Positions 9,176-18,319 of a DNA stretch of 64,000 nt are shown piece after piece. Below the pieces are notes generated by a model that made no database searches, was not told where the DNA came from, and saw nothing but the letters and a program-made list of their open reading frames with translations. This DNA comes from UWMA-0277 sp965183885 (GTDB lineage: Bacteria > Bacteroidota > Bacteroidia > Flavobacteriales > BACL11). The DNA is taken from assembly GCA_965183885.1 (NCBI GenBank), contig OZ238992.1, forward strand, positions 310,001 to 374,000, given 5' to 3'. Position 1 is the stretch's first letter. Each line of letters starts with the position of its first letter. The position numbers were made by a program, and so were the translations under genes.

Positions 9176-9970
9176 TTGAAAACGGCACTACTAATAGCAA
9201 CCTACAATTGGCCAGAGGCTTTGGAGCTAGTACTTTTAAGCGTTAGCAAACAAAGCCTAGCTCCTGATGAAATAATTATCGCTGATGATGGCTCAACAAA
9301 TGACACAAAATTACTTATTGATTCCTATTCTAAGAAATTTAATTGTAGCATAAAACATATCTGGCAAGAAGATAATGGTTTTCAAAAAACCAGTATTCTT
9401 AATAAAGCTATAGCAGAATGTAAAAGTGATTACATTATTCAAATAGATGGAGATATTATTCTACACAAACATTTTATAAAAGATCATATACAAAACTCCG
9501 AAGCAGGACTTTTTATTCATGGAAGCCGAGCCTTCTTAAATGCAAAAATAACAAAAGAAGCTTTTACAAACTCAACAACTAGCTTCTCAATACTTCAAAA
9601 AGGAATTTCTAATCGTCTAAATATGATTTACTCTCCTTTACTCTCAAAAGTGATTAGCCGTAAAAATAATAATCTTAAAGGAACAAGAGGTTGTAACTTT
9701 TCATTTTGGAAAAATGACTTTATCCTTGCTAATGGATATAATGAAGATATGACTGGTTGGGGAAAAGAAGATAGTGAGTTGTCTGCTCGATTAATTAATA
9801 ACAATATCAAGAAACTTAAACTTAAACATCTTGCTGTTAGTTATCACCTACATCATAATATATTTTCTCGTGACGGTTTAAATATTAACAACACTATATT
9901 AGAAGAAACACTAGATAAAAAAAGAAAAAATTGCACTAATGGAATTAGTAAATATGCATCAGGAAATTAA
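9176..9970 (+). CDS. Glycosyltransferase family 2 with a galactosyltransferase-type C-terminus
   Basis: A GT-A-fold glycosyltransferase of 264 residues. The N-terminus has IATYNWPEAL and the IIADDGSTNDT nucleotide-sugar motif. DGDI near residue 95 is the DxD-type metal-binding site. The C-terminal third has GWGKEDSELSARL, the acceptor-side motif of the Glyco_transf_7C domain. The start codon is TTG, placed one base after the preceding stop; no in-frame ATG fits the N-terminal strand of the fold. The 3' end overlaps the next gene. It works with the GT4 enzyme next to it on an unknown glycan. Confidence 0.88.
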   Translation: MKTALLIATYNWPEALELVLLSVSKQSLAPDEIIIADDGSTNDTKLLIDSYSKKFNCSIKHIWQEDNGFQKTSILNKAIAECKSDYIIQIDGDIILHKHFIKDHIQNSEAGLFIHGSRAFLNAKITKEAFTNSTTSFSILQKGISNRLNMIYSPLLSKVISRKNNNLKGTRGCNFSFWKNDFILANGYNEDMTGWGKEDSELSARLINNNIKKLKLKHLAVSYHLHHNIFSRDGLNINNTILEETLDKKRKNCTNGISKYASGN

Positions 9971-10496
9971 AAGTGCATTAAATACACTAAAGAACGGAGG
10001 TATTATCCTTTACCCTACTGATACTATTTGGGGTATTGGTTGTGACGCAACAAATACTGAGGCTATTAAGAAGATTTTTAAATTAAAAAAAAGAGCTGAT
10101 AGCAAAGCATTAATCTCTTTAGTAGCTAATAAAACACAATTAGAACAATTAGTTCCTAATATTCCTGAAATAGACATTACCACAACTCCAACAACCATTA
10201 TTTATCCTAAAGCAAAGGGCTTAGCAAAAAACATTACTGCAGAAAATGGTAGCGCAGCAATTCGTATTGTACAAGATATCTTCTGTAAAGAGCTTATCAC
10301 TCAATTTGGAAAACCTATAGTATCTACTTCTGCAAATATTAGCGGAAACAAATATCCTCAGAGATTCTCAGAAATATCAGAAGAGATAAGTGAAAATGTT
10401 GATTATATTGTAAATTTGCATCAAGATGAAATAATGTCTACCCCTTCAACAATCATATTGATAAATGAAGATGGTAACATTAAAAAAATCAGATAG
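9954..10496 (+). CDS. L-threonylcarbamoyladenylate synthase (Sua5/YrdC/TsaC family)
   Basis: Makes threonylcarbamoyl-AMP from threonine, bicarbonate and ATP, the first step of the t6A37 modification of ANN-decoding tRNAs. From the chosen start it has 180 residues, the short TsaC form without the Sua5 extra domain. Motifs are GGIILYPTDTIWGIGCDATN at the N-terminus, KKRADSKALISLV, and PIVSTSANISG. An ATG 15 nt upstream is possible; the one at 9954 fits the family better (MHQEIKSAL). The gene overlaps the end of the glycosyltransferase gene by 17 nt. It sits in a run of tRNA-modifying genes (cca-like, miaA). Confidence 0.93.
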   Translation: MHQEIKSALNTLKNGGIILYPTDTIWGIGCDATNTEAIKKIFKLKKRADSKALISLVANKTQLEQLVPNIPEIDITTTPTTIIYPKAKGLAKNITAENGSAAIRIVQDIFCKELITQFGKPIVSTSANISGNKYPQRFSEISEEISENVDYIVNLHQDEIMSTPSTIILINEDGNIKKIR

Positions 10497-11917
10497 TGAA
10501 TTATAAAACTGAACTAAAAAACCCAATTTTCCGTACCGTTCAACTAGCAGCAGATGAACTTAATTTTGCAACTTATGTAGTTGGAGGGTGGGTTCGTGAT
10601 TTATTACTCAATCGTAAACAAGGAAAAACAGATATTGATTTTGTTTGTATAGGAAGTGGAATAAAATTAGCAGAAAAAGTAGCTCTAAAGTTGGGAGATA
10701 AAGCTACCTTTAAAGTATTTAAGAACTTTGGAACTGCCATGATTCACTACAATGGTGAAGACTATGAATTTGTTGGAGCCAGAAAAGAATCCTACCGAAA
10801 TAACTCCAGAAAACCAATTGTAGAAAATGGAACTTTAGAAGATGATCAGAATAGAAGAGATTTCACCATTAACGCTATGGCTATTCAACTAAACACTGAT
10901 AACTACGGAGTACTAATTGACCCATTTAATGGACAAGAAGACTTAAAAAATAAGATTATTCGCACACCTCTTAATCCTGACATTACTTATTCTGACGATC
11001 CTTTACGAATGATGCGTGCAGTACGGTTTGCCTCTCAACTTAATTTTAATATTGAAAGTAAATCCTTGCAGTCAATAAAAAAGAATGCAAAACGATTAAA
11101 AATTATCTCACAAGAGAGAATTACTGAAGAGATAAATAAAATAATCCTAACAACAACACCATCTAGCGGGTTTAAGATGCTATTTAACACAGAGCTTTTA
11201 CATCAGTTTTTCCCACAAATGGTAAAACTACAAGGTGTAGAATTTATTGGAAAACACGGACATAAAGACAATTTTTATCATACCTTAGAGGTATTAGATA
11301 ATATTAGTAAAAACACCAATAACATTTGGTTAAGGTGGGCTGCAATACTACATGATATTGCAAAACCACAAACAAAAAGATATGAAGAAGGACATGGTTG
11401 GACTTTTCATGCTCATGAATTTATAGGAGGTAAAATGACTCCAAAAATCTTTAGACAATTAAAACTGCCTCTAAATGAGAAAATGAAATATGTACAGAAA
11501 CTTGTCACTTTACATTTGCGCCCTATCGTATTAGCACAAGATATAGTAACAGACTCTGCAATTAGACGATTATTATTTGATGCCGGTGATGATATTGATG
11601 ACCTAATGACTCTTTGTGATGCTGATATTACTTCAAAAAATGAAAAGAAAGTAGCTCGCTACTTAAGAAACTTCCAATTAGTTCGAGAGAAACTAAAAGA
11701 AGTTGAAGCAAAAGACCATATTCGTAATTTCCAACCTCCAATTAATGGAAAAGAAATAATGGAGCTTTTTAACCTAAATGCAGGAAGAGAAATTGGAATT
11801 TTAAAGAATGCTATTAAAGAAGCCATACTTGATGGGCGTTTAAAAAATAATAAAGAAGATGCTATGCAATTTATTATTGCAAAAGCTAAAGAACTAAAGC
11901 TAGAGCCTGTAAAATGA
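10496..11917 (+). CDS. CCA-type tRNA nucleotidyltransferase / poly(A) polymerase family with HD domain
   Basis: A class II nucleotidyltransferase of 473 residues that adds or repairs the CCA end of tRNA, or adds poly(A); the two activities cannot be separated by sequence alone. The head domain has YVVGGWVRDLLLNR and KTDIDFVC (the DxD metal site). RRDFTINAMAI and DPFNGQEDL follow. The C-terminal half carries an HD phosphohydrolase domain (WAAILHDIAKP, HAHEFIGG, VTLHLRP). The start is GTG, overlapping the preceding TAG by one base (TAGTG). The stop overlaps the next ATG (ATGA). With no second homologue visible, CCA addition is the likelier role. Confidence 0.92.
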   Translation: MNYKTELKNPIFRTVQLAADELNFATYVVGGWVRDLLLNRKQGKTDIDFVCIGSGIKLAEKVALKLGDKATFKVFKNFGTAMIHYNGEDYEFVGARKESYRNNSRKPIVENGTLEDDQNRRDFTINAMAIQLNTDNYGVLIDPFNGQEDLKNKIIRTPLNPDITYSDDPLRMMRAVRFASQLNFNIESKSLQSIKKNAKRLKIISQERITEEINKIILTTTPSSGFKMLFNTELLHQFFPQMVKLQGVEFIGKHGHKDNFYHTLEVLDNISKNTNNIWLRWAAILHDIAKPQTKRYEEGHGWTFHAHEFIGGKMTPKIFRQLKLPLNEKMKYVQKLVTLHLRPIVLAQDIVTDSAIRRLLFDAGDDIDDLMTLCDADITSKNEKKVARYLRNFQLVREKLKEVEAKDHIRNFQPPINGKEIMELFNLNAGREIGILKNAIKEAILDGRLKNNKEDAMQFIIAKAKELKLEPVK

Positions 11918-12402
11918 AATATACACTACAAATACATTTAGAATATAAAGAAGATATTATTCGTGATATTGATATTGCCTCTACTAATAACTTAGAAGAC
12001 CTACATTTTGCTATTATCAATGCTTTTGAACTTGATAAGAACGAAATGGCTTCATTTTATATGACTAATGAAGATTTTGAATTACTCCAAGAAATTCCAT
12101 TATTTGGTGTAGAGGATAAACAAAACCCAATGTTAGCAATGAGTGAAATTACCCTTTCTTCTATTTTAACTAAAGAAGGAAGTCAATTACTTTATATTTA
12201 TGATTTTATGAAAATGTGGCGTTTCTTAATTACATTAAATAAAACTTCTGATGAAACTATTAGCAGCTCAAAATGCACAAACAAAATAGGTGAGATGCCA
12301 AAAGATGCTCCTGAAATAACTTTTGAAGCTGAAAAAGAATTTGATCCATTTGAAGATGCCTTTGATGATTTTGATGAATTCAATGAGCATGAAGAATACT
12401 AA
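11914..12402 (+). CDS. pRiA4b ORF-3-like (IS1096 passenger-like) protein
   Basis: A 162-residue acidic protein that resembles the plasmid pRiA4b ORF-3 / IS1096 passenger family: DIASTNNLEDLHFAIINAF near residue 22, then FYMTNEDFEL, and an aromatic stretch YIYDFMKMWRFLITL around residue 95. The tail is very acidic and Phe/Asp-rich (FDPFEDAFDDFDEFNEHEEY). No biochemical role is known for the family, and nothing here suggests transposition. Translation is coupled on both sides: its start overlaps the tRNA nucleotidyltransferase stop (ATGA), and its end overlaps the miaA start. A link to RNA metabolism is inferred from the neighbours only. Confidence 0.7.
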   Translation: MKYTLQIHLEYKEDIIRDIDIASTNNLEDLHFAIINAFELDKNEMASFYMTNEDFELLQEIPLFGVEDKQNPMLAMSEITLSSILTKEGSQLLYIYDFMKMWRFLITLNKTSDETISSSKCTNKIGEMPKDAPEITFEAEKEFDPFEDAFDDFDEFNEHEEY

Positions 12403-13288
12403 AAAAATCATAATAATTGTTGGACCAACAGCAATTGGAAAAACTGCTTTAAGCATTTCTTTAGCTAAAGCACTAAGCACTGAGATAATTTCGTGTGATT
12501 CTAGACAATTTTACAAAGAGCTATTAATTGGTGCTGCCCCTCCAAACACTAAAGAACTAGCAGAGGTAAAACACCATTTCATACAACACTTATCAGTAAC
12601 TGAGGACTACAATGCAGGTGATTTTGAGACAGATGTAATTAACAAGATTGAAGAATTACATAAAAAAAACAACACTTTAATTGTAGTAGGTGGGTCTGGA
12701 CTATATGTTGATGCAATCTGTAAAGGTTTTGACAAAATGCCTCAAATATCAACTACACTAAGAAACGAACTAAATCAGAAACTTAAAAATAATGGAATAG
12801 AGTGGCTTCAAAAAGAAGTACAAGAAATTGACCCTGATTTTTATGCAAATTGTGACACTCAAAACCCACAACGACTGTTAAGAGCATTAGAGGTTTTTAA
12901 AACAACAGGAAATTCATTTTCCTCTTACAAAACAAAGACTATTAAAAGAAGACCATTTAAAATCATTAAAATAGGGTTAAATACTAATCGTGAAATTTTA
13001 TACAACCGAATAAATAAAAGGGTTGATATAATGATGGATAACGGACTATTAGAAGAAGTACATAGCCTACTTGATTATCAACATAGAAATGCATTAAAAA
13101 CTGTTGGTTATAAAGAGATATTTGCTTTTTACAATAATGAAACAACTCTAGAAAAGGCTGTAGAAAACATAAAGCAGAATACCAGAAGATTTGCAAAACG
13201 CCAACTTACTTGGTTCAAAAAAGATCAAAATACAGAATGGTTTGAGCCTCATCAATTAGATGAGATAAAAGCATTTATCGAATTATAG
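12389..13288 (+). CDS. miaA: tRNA dimethylallyltransferase
   Basis: Transfers the dimethylallyl group of DMAPP to N6 of adenosine 37 in tRNAs that read UNN codons. From the chosen start it has 299 residues, a usual length. The P-loop IIVGPTAIGKTALS is at the N-terminus, followed by ISCDSRQFYKELLIGAAPP and VVGGSGLYVDAI; NTRRFAKRQLTWFKK is near the C-terminus. A start at 12383 (two codons earlier) is equally possible. A longer reading frame upstream is rejected because it would lie wholly inside the preceding gene. The 3' end overlaps the convergent SprB-repeat gene by 14 nt, so there is no room for a terminator between them. Confidence 0.96.
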   Translation: MKNTKKIIIIVGPTAIGKTALSISLAKALSTEIISCDSRQFYKELLIGAAPPNTKELAEVKHHFIQHLSVTEDYNAGDFETDVINKIEELHKKNNTLIVVGGSGLYVDAICKGFDKMPQISTTLRNELNQKLKNNGIEWLQKEVQEIDPDFYANCDTQNPQRLLRALEVFKTTGNSFSSYKTKTIKRRPFKIIKIGLNTNREILYNRINKRVDIMMDNGLLEEVHSLLDYQHRNALKTVGYKEIFAFYNNETTLEKAVENIKQNTRRFAKRQLTWFKKDQNTEWFEPHQLDEIKAFIEL

Positions 13289-16200
13289 TAACCGTACCTT
13301 TCAAAGCTTCAAAACCAGGTCCTATATCAATAATATAAAAATAAGGACCATCAACAACAGGATTACCACTTTCATTATTTCCATCCCAAGGCTTTTCATA
13401 TCCTACTGAACTAAATACTACCTTACCATACCTACCATGAATTTTTACCTCAGAGTCGGCATATAAGAACGTATTTTCCAGATTCCAAGTGTCATTTATA
13501 TTATCACCATTAGGCGTAAATACATTAGGAACACAATCTGAAGTAATAGCAGCAATTGAGAAAGAAGTATCAACAGTACAAGCATTATTATCCATAACAG
13601 TTACAGTATACTTCCCTGGATTTAGAGCTAAATTTAAAGTACTTTCTGTAGATCCATTTGACCATTGATATGTATATGGAGCTGTACCACCACTTGCTGT
13701 AGCTTCAATCTCAACATCTAAGTTCTCTATTTCACATTCTAAAATAAGACTACCTGGATCTAATGAGACTAATAAAGGATCTATATCAAAATCAGCACGA
13801 ACCATACACCCATAAGTATCTGTAACTTCAACCCAATGGCTACCAGAACATATATTTGCATGTGCTGTAACAGCACCATTAACCCAGAAATAACTATAAG
13901 GAGCAGCTCCCCATAAATCATTATCTGGAAGAACAGTAGTAGTTGTTATATCAACAATTCCGTTTGGCAAATAATAAGTAGCATTAATAGTATCTTCAAT
14001 TACACAACCACTTATATTATCTGTAGTTGACACATAATAAGTTCCTTCACATAAATTATAAATTACTGAGTCTGTCCCAACTATATTCCCTAAAACATCA
14101 GACCATTCATATGAGAAAGGTCCTCCTGTTGAACTTGAAACAATACTAACTCCAGCTTGATGAGAAGTATCACTATAATACCAATCTGTCTCAAATTGAA
14201 AAGGAGTTAAAGTAAAGATTGTAGTATCTGTAGCTCCACAAAAATCAGCAACAATTACCTGGTAAGCTGTTCCTAACAAAGAATCTATGCTTGATGTTGT
14301 GTCTCCTGTACTCCAAAGGTATTGATAAGGAGGTGTTCCTCCTGAAGGACTAACTGAAGCACTACCAGCTGAACTACATGTAGGCTCAATAATTGTAGTC
14401 ATATTACTAAAAGCTATTGGCTCAGTAATTGTTACTGAATCTGAAGTTACACAACCATTAGCATCTGTTAACACACAAAAATAAACCCCAGCACTTATAT
14501 TTCTTTGAAAACTTGTATCTCCATCATTCCAAAGAACAGTATAAGGAGCAGTACCTCCAACTCCAATTACATCAATAAGAGTTGTTGAACCATTACATAA
14601 TAATGGGTTTTGATAATTACTAAGACTCATACCTAAAACATCTGGCTCCGTCAAGTTAAATATAAGAGTATCTGAACAGGATAAAGAATCCTCCACATAT
14701 AAGTAATAAGTTCCAGCAATAAGTCCAGTTATAGAATCTAAAGATCCAAATATTGTTTGACCAGGAACAGGCACCCACCAATAATTAAGATATCCACTTC
14801 CTCCTAAAACATCTATTGCTATACTTCCATCTAACTCTCCATTACATGATGGTGGATAAAGTACAGCATTAGCTAGCAATTGATTTCCTTGAGTAAGTGT
14901 AAAACTTTGACCTAAAGTACACCCTAAACTATCAGTAATTAATACAGAATGAACTCCTGCTGAAAGCCCTTGAGGACTAATACTACTCCATAGTTGAGTA
15001 TAAGGAGCTACTCCACCATATATCGAATCCAGCATAACACTTCCTGTAGAATCCCCATAACAATCAATATGCTGTATACTAGCAGCTAATAAAACATCAT
15101 ATTGCGCGTCAAATACTACAGAAAAAGTATCGGAACAAGCATTAATCGTATCCTGCACACGAACTAAATAAGTTCCTTCAGGAGCATAAATAGTATCATT
15201 TCCATATCCAAGATAGTAAAAGTTAGTAGCACCAATACCTCCAGTAACACTATCAATAATAAAATTAGCACTATCCGAACTACAAATTAAAGGTGCAATA
15301 CTTGAAGTATATACAGAGTAAGGTGTAGGGTCAACTATTGCAAAAGTATCTTGAGCAATACAATTATTAGAATCTGCTACAATAAAAGAATAAGTTCCTG
15401 AAGCAAGTCCAGTAAACATAATGGTATCATAGGCTGATGATTGCATATCAACCACAGCAATACTATTAAGATAATTTGAGCTATTTCCATTAACTGTTGA
15501 AGTAGCTACAGTATCATTTGCAAGCACTAAATAATAAGAATAGTAAGAGTTTGAATCAATTTTAACCCCTCCATTAATCGCAAAAGACAATAAACCAGAA
15601 CTGCCTCCAACACAAGCATTATCAGTTACCTGCAACGAATTAATTGATAATTGTAATGGGTTATCATAATAATAGTAGTCTAAAATATTTTTACACCCTA
15701 TTGCGTCCCTCACCACTGTTTTATACCATCCTGCAGGTATACTATCTAATGTAGATGTTGTGTCAGAAAGTGAAATAGGGTTCGTTCCTAATGAGTCATC
15801 AGCACTATACCAAGTATAGTTATAGTATTCATCCCCATCTAAAACTCCTGAATTACTTATACTACTATTAGGATCAAATGGTGTCCCTCCTAAAGCACTA
15901 ATTTCTAAAACCCCTAATGAATCTCCAAAACAAGGTATAGGATGCTCTATTACTGTTGATACTAAAGGGCAAGCTATTGAAAAAGTATCAAAATCTTGAC
16001 TAGCACCTCCGTTGTACCAAACTGAAACACTAAACTCGCCACATTCTGTGCTAAACAAGGTATCGTTTAAAGCAGAAAACGTAATAAATGAATATGTAGG
16101 ATCAGGAATAGAAACCCAAGTTCCGGAAGGAGTTTTATATTGCCATTGTGTTAATAATGAAGTTGCATTAAGTGCAACATAGCCACTAGAATTATTACAA

Positions 16201-16289
16201 TCAATTCCTTGAATAGAAAACGAAGTAAGCTGAGCCTTACTAGTATTAGCAAATGCTAGCAATACAAAAAGTAAAATTAATCTTTTCAT
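13275..16289 (-). CDS. SprB-repeat surface adhesin with type B T9SS sorting domain
   Basis: A 1004-residue secreted protein. The signal peptide (about 1-19, ending SKAQ) is followed by eight to ten SprB-type/Ig-like repeats. Each repeat has a Cys-containing opening such as CYGDSTGSVMLDSIYGG or CNGELDGSIAIDVLGG, then APYTxxW and a DxxGC ending. The last 85 residues or so form the gliding-motility-associated (CHU_C, type B) sorting domain, with VFTPNGDNINDTW near residue 920 and VDGPYFYIIDI near the end. Paired Cys in each repeat suggest disulfides. By family, it is a cell-surface filament or adhesin linked to gliding or attachment. Its own promoter box lies 20 nt upstream. The end overlaps miaA on the other strand by 14 nt. 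Confidence 0.88.
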   Translation of the reverse strand: MKRLILLFVLLAFANTSKAQLTSFSIQGIDCNNSSGYVALNATSLLTQWQYKTPSGTWVSIPDPTYSFITFSALNDTLFSTECGEFSVSVWYNGGASQDFDTFSIACPLVSTVIEHPIPCFGDSLGVLEISALGGTPFDPNSSISNSGVLDGDEYYNYTWYSADDSLGTNPISLSDTTSTLDSIPAGWYKTVVRDAIGCKNILDYYYYDNPLQLSINSLQVTDNACVGGSSGLLSFAINGGVKIDSNSYYSYYLVLANDTVATSTVNGNSSNYLNSIAVVDMQSSAYDTIMFTGLASGTYSFIVADSNNCIAQDTFAIVDPTPYSVYTSSIAPLICSSDSANFIIDSVTGGIGATNFYYLGYGNDTIYAPEGTYLVRVQDTINACSDTFSVVFDAQYDVLLAASIQHIDCYGDSTGSVMLDSIYGGVAPYTQLWSSISPQGLSAGVHSVLITDSLGCTLGQSFTLTQGNQLLANAVLYPPSCNGELDGSIAIDVLGGSGYLNYWWVPVPGQTIFGSLDSITGLIAGTYYLYVEDSLSCSDTLIFNLTEPDVLGMSLSNYQNPLLCNGSTTLIDVIGVGGTAPYTVLWNDGDTSFQRNISAGVYFCVLTDANGCVTSDSVTITEPIAFSNMTTIIEPTCSSAGSASVSPSGGTPPYQYLWSTGDTTSSIDSLLGTAYQVIVADFCGATDTTIFTLTPFQFETDWYYSDTSHQAGVSIVSSSTGGPFSYEWSDVLGNIVGTDSVIYNLCEGTYYVSTTDNISGCVIEDTINATYYLPNGIVDITTTTVLPDNDLWGAAPYSYFWVNGAVTAHANICSGSHWVEVTDTYGCMVRADFDIDPLLVSLDPGSLILECEIENLDVEIEATASGGTAPYTYQWSNGSTESTLNLALNPGKYTVTVMDNNACTVDTSFSIAAITSDCVPNVFTPNGDNINDTWNLENTFLYADSEVKIHGRYGKVVFSSVGYEKPWDGNNESGNPVVDGPYFYIIDIGPGFEALKGTVTIIR

Positions 16290-16308
16290 TATTAGTATAT
16301 TTTAAAGG

Positions 16309-16316
16309 CAAATATA
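16309..16316 (-). promoter_or_regulatory. -7 promoter box for the SprB-repeat gene
   Basis: The minus strand reads TATATTTG (TAnnTTTG), 19 nt upstream of the ATG at 16289 and just after the rnz stop. The adhesin gene can therefore be transcribed apart from the pyr-rnz operon. Confidence 0.5.
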
Positions 16317-16322
16317 CCGAAA

Positions 16323-17249
16323 TTAATTACTTAGCTTCTTAAAATCTAACACCAATCCTGAATTGGCTAAATGGGTGTGATCAAAAATTTCCTTTGCCTC
16401 TACAAGTAATTCATCTAGGTTCTTATAACGTTGAGAGTAATGTCCTATCAATAAATTTTTGACCTGTGCTTTGTTTGCTATTGTTGCCGCTTGTGTAGTA
16501 GTTGAGTGCCCACGCTCTCCAGCTCTTTCTTCAAGATCCTTTTTAAATGTAGCTTCATGATACAATAAATCAACACCTTTTACTTTTTCAACTAAATCAA
16601 TATCATACCTTGTATCTGTACAAAATGCATAAGTATGTGGCTTCGAATTTTCAGTAGTAATTGTATTATTCTTAACTACAACTCCATTTTTATCAATCCA
16701 ATCTACCCCCTCTTTTATTGCATTATATTTATCAAAAGGAATGTTATATTGTTCTATTTTTTCTTTAATAATTTTCCTTTTACTTTTTTTCTCGGTAAAC
16801 AGGAAACCCGAGCATTTAATACTATGATTTAATAAGATGTTTGAGATGCTTATATTCTCATCCTCAAACAATACTTGTTCCTTTGCATCAGGTATAGGAT
16901 GAAAAAACAAAGGATAGTTTAATTCTGTATTAGCAGCTTGTAATTGAAGGTTTATAATTTCTTCTAACTCTTTATGCGCATGAATATGTAAATCCTTATT
17001 TCTACCTAGTAAATGCATACTACTTATTAAGCCAATTAAACCAAAATAATGATCGCCATGGAGGTGACTAATAAAAATGTGATTTATTCTTTGAAAGCTT
17101 AATTGGTATTTTCTTAACTGCACTTGTGTTCCCTCACCACAATCAATTAAAAAAAAACGCTCACTTGCATTTAACAATTGAGCGGTAGGATGTCTTTCTA
17201 CAGTGGGAACAGCAGAGTTACAGCCCAATATACTTAATTTAAATGACAT
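16323..17249 (-). CDS. rnz: Ribonuclease Z (tRNA 3' endonuclease)
   Basis: A zinc endonuclease of the metallo-beta-lactamase fold that removes the 3' trailer of tRNA precursors. Its 308 residues are the short bacterial form. The core metal motif SHLHGDHYFGL is near residue 60. Later come CTDTRYD, LLYHEATF, GHSTTTQAA and LIGHYSQRY, each with the expected His or Asp ligand. The N-terminus (LGCNSAVPTVERHPTAQLL) matches the family. The start overlaps the preceding T9SS gene's stop by one base. It is the last gene of the pyrR-pyrB operon. Confidence 0.95.
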   Translation of the reverse strand: MSFKLSILGCNSAVPTVERHPTAQLLNASERFFLIDCGEGTQVQLRKYQLSFQRINHIFISHLHGDHYFGLIGLISSMHLLGRNKDLHIHAHKELEEIINLQLQAANTELNYPLFFHPIPDAKEQVLFEDENISISNILLNHSIKCSGFLFTEKKSKRKIIKEKIEQYNIPFDKYNAIKEGVDWIDKNGVVVKNNTITTENSKPHTYAFCTDTRYDIDLVEKVKGVDLLYHEATFKKDLEERAGERGHSTTTQAATIANKAQVKNLLIGHYSQRYKNLDELLVEAKEIFDHTHLANSGLVLDFKKLSN

Positions 17250-18001
17250 TATTTTGCTATTACCAATCTTTTTGAAATCACTTTTTCACCATTGTTTATA
17301 GCATAAAAATACATGCCATTAGCATATAAACTCGTGTTTAAATCAATATCATTAACTCCTTTGTTTGCTGCAATAGTATAGCTTTCAACTTCCTCACCAA
17401 GTAAATTAAATACTGAAAACTGAACAGATTTACTAGTTCCTGAGATAAATTGAATTTTTAATTGATCAGATGCAGGATTAGGATAAGCATCTTTTAACTC
17501 AAAATCAAAGTCATTAAACTGATTAACTACTGCTGTAGCACTTGAAATATCAATATAATAAGTTGTAATTGAATCATTAAGGGTTTGTACTCCAAAAACT
17601 CCTGCATCAGCAGTTGTTGTTGTATACATTACTAAAGGATATAAACCAACATCAGCCAAAACAGGATCAACTGTAGAGTATACTACTGCACATGAAGTTG
17701 AACCACCAGTAAAAGTACAATTTGGAGCAGCACAGTCATATGAGAAATTAGCTGGAAGACCACCAACACTTGTTAATTCAACACTAGTAATTGTAACAGG
17801 AATTGTCAATCCTGAAAGAACAGCACTAGTATCCAAAATAGTAACAATAGTTATTACCTCATTATAAGGCTGCCCTACAAGAGCATTAGCTAATGCTGTA
17901 GGATAAATACCTGGGGTAGTGTATTGAGGATCTGGTATACATTGTGCATTTAAGACTAAAGATGTTACAGCAATTGCAATAGTTAGTAAATATTTTTTCA
18001 T
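17249..18001 (-). CDS. Secreted protein with type A T9SS sorting domain, function unknown
   Basis: A 250-residue exported protein with a signal peptide (about 1-19, ending VLNAQ). The middle part is Cys-containing and Thr/Val-rich (FSYDCAAPNCTFTGGSTSC), perhaps one small beta-sandwich with disulfides. The type A T9SS domain covers about the last 80 residues (DAYPNPASDQLKIQF; GMYFYAINN; KRLVIAK). No catalytic motif is seen. It sits inside an operon of cytoplasmic genes: 17 nt after the small conserved gene, and overlapping rnz by one base. That is an odd place for a surface protein. Confidence 0.75.
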   Translation of the reverse strand: MKKYLLTIAIAVTSLVLNAQCIPDPQYTTPGIYPTALANALVGQPYNEVITIVTILDTSAVLSGLTIPVTITSVELTSVGGLPANFSYDCAAPNCTFTGGSTSCAVVYSTVDPVLADVGLYPLVMYTTTTADAGVFGVQTLNDSITTYYIDISSATAVVNQFNDFDFELKDAYPNPASDQLKIQFISGTSKSVQFSVFNLLGEEVESYTIAANKGVNDIDLNTSLYANGMYFYAINNGEKVISKRLVIAK

Positions 18002-18018
18002 AGTTTTTTATTTTTAAG

Positions 18019-18318
18019 TTATTCTTCTAGTTGTCGTTCCATTTCTTCCATCTCAATATAATCATAAGCTTCAAGGAGTGTTGGCACAATAATTAACTCA
18101 TCATCAAAAGAGAAATTACATACAACTACAAATGAACCTTTCATTGTTTCAACACTTTTTGAGAAAGCAAGTAACTTATCGCTAATACTTTTAGCCGTAT
18201 CAACATCAACATTACTAAGATCAGCAATAAAGTTTTTAATTTCAGACGTAATATTTAAATCTGAGAAGTTATTATCACTACCTAATTTAAAAACTAATGT
18301 ACTCTCATTAATATTCAT
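18019..18318 (-). CDS. Small conserved rnz-associated protein, possibly STAS-like
   Basis: A 99-residue cytoplasmic protein without signal peptide or membrane segment. Its C-terminal motif (DELIIVPTLLEAYDYIEMEE) resembles, from memory, a small protein found next to rnz in other Flavobacteriia. The alternating beta/alpha pattern (FVVVCNFSFDD and a helix before it) would suit a STAS-type fold. That is inference, and the phosphorylatable Ser/Thr signature of anti-sigma antagonists is not clear. It lies between pyrB (1-nt gap) and the T9SS gene (17-nt gap). Its role is unknown. Confidence 0.6.
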   Translation of the reverse strand: MNINESTLVFKLGSDNNFSDLNITSEIKNFIADLSNVDVDTAKSISDKLLAFSKSVETMKGSFVVVCNFSFDDELIIVPTLLEAYDYIEMEEMERQLEE

Positions 18319-18319
18319 A

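Noticed and set aside
12323..12388. N-terminal extension of MiaA
   Set aside because: It lies within the preceding gene in another frame, and the P-loop domain begins directly after the ATG at 12389.
11914..12402. Transposase or resolvase
   Set aside because: The similarity is to a passenger protein of IS1096, not to a recombinase. No catalytic motif or terminal repeats are seen.
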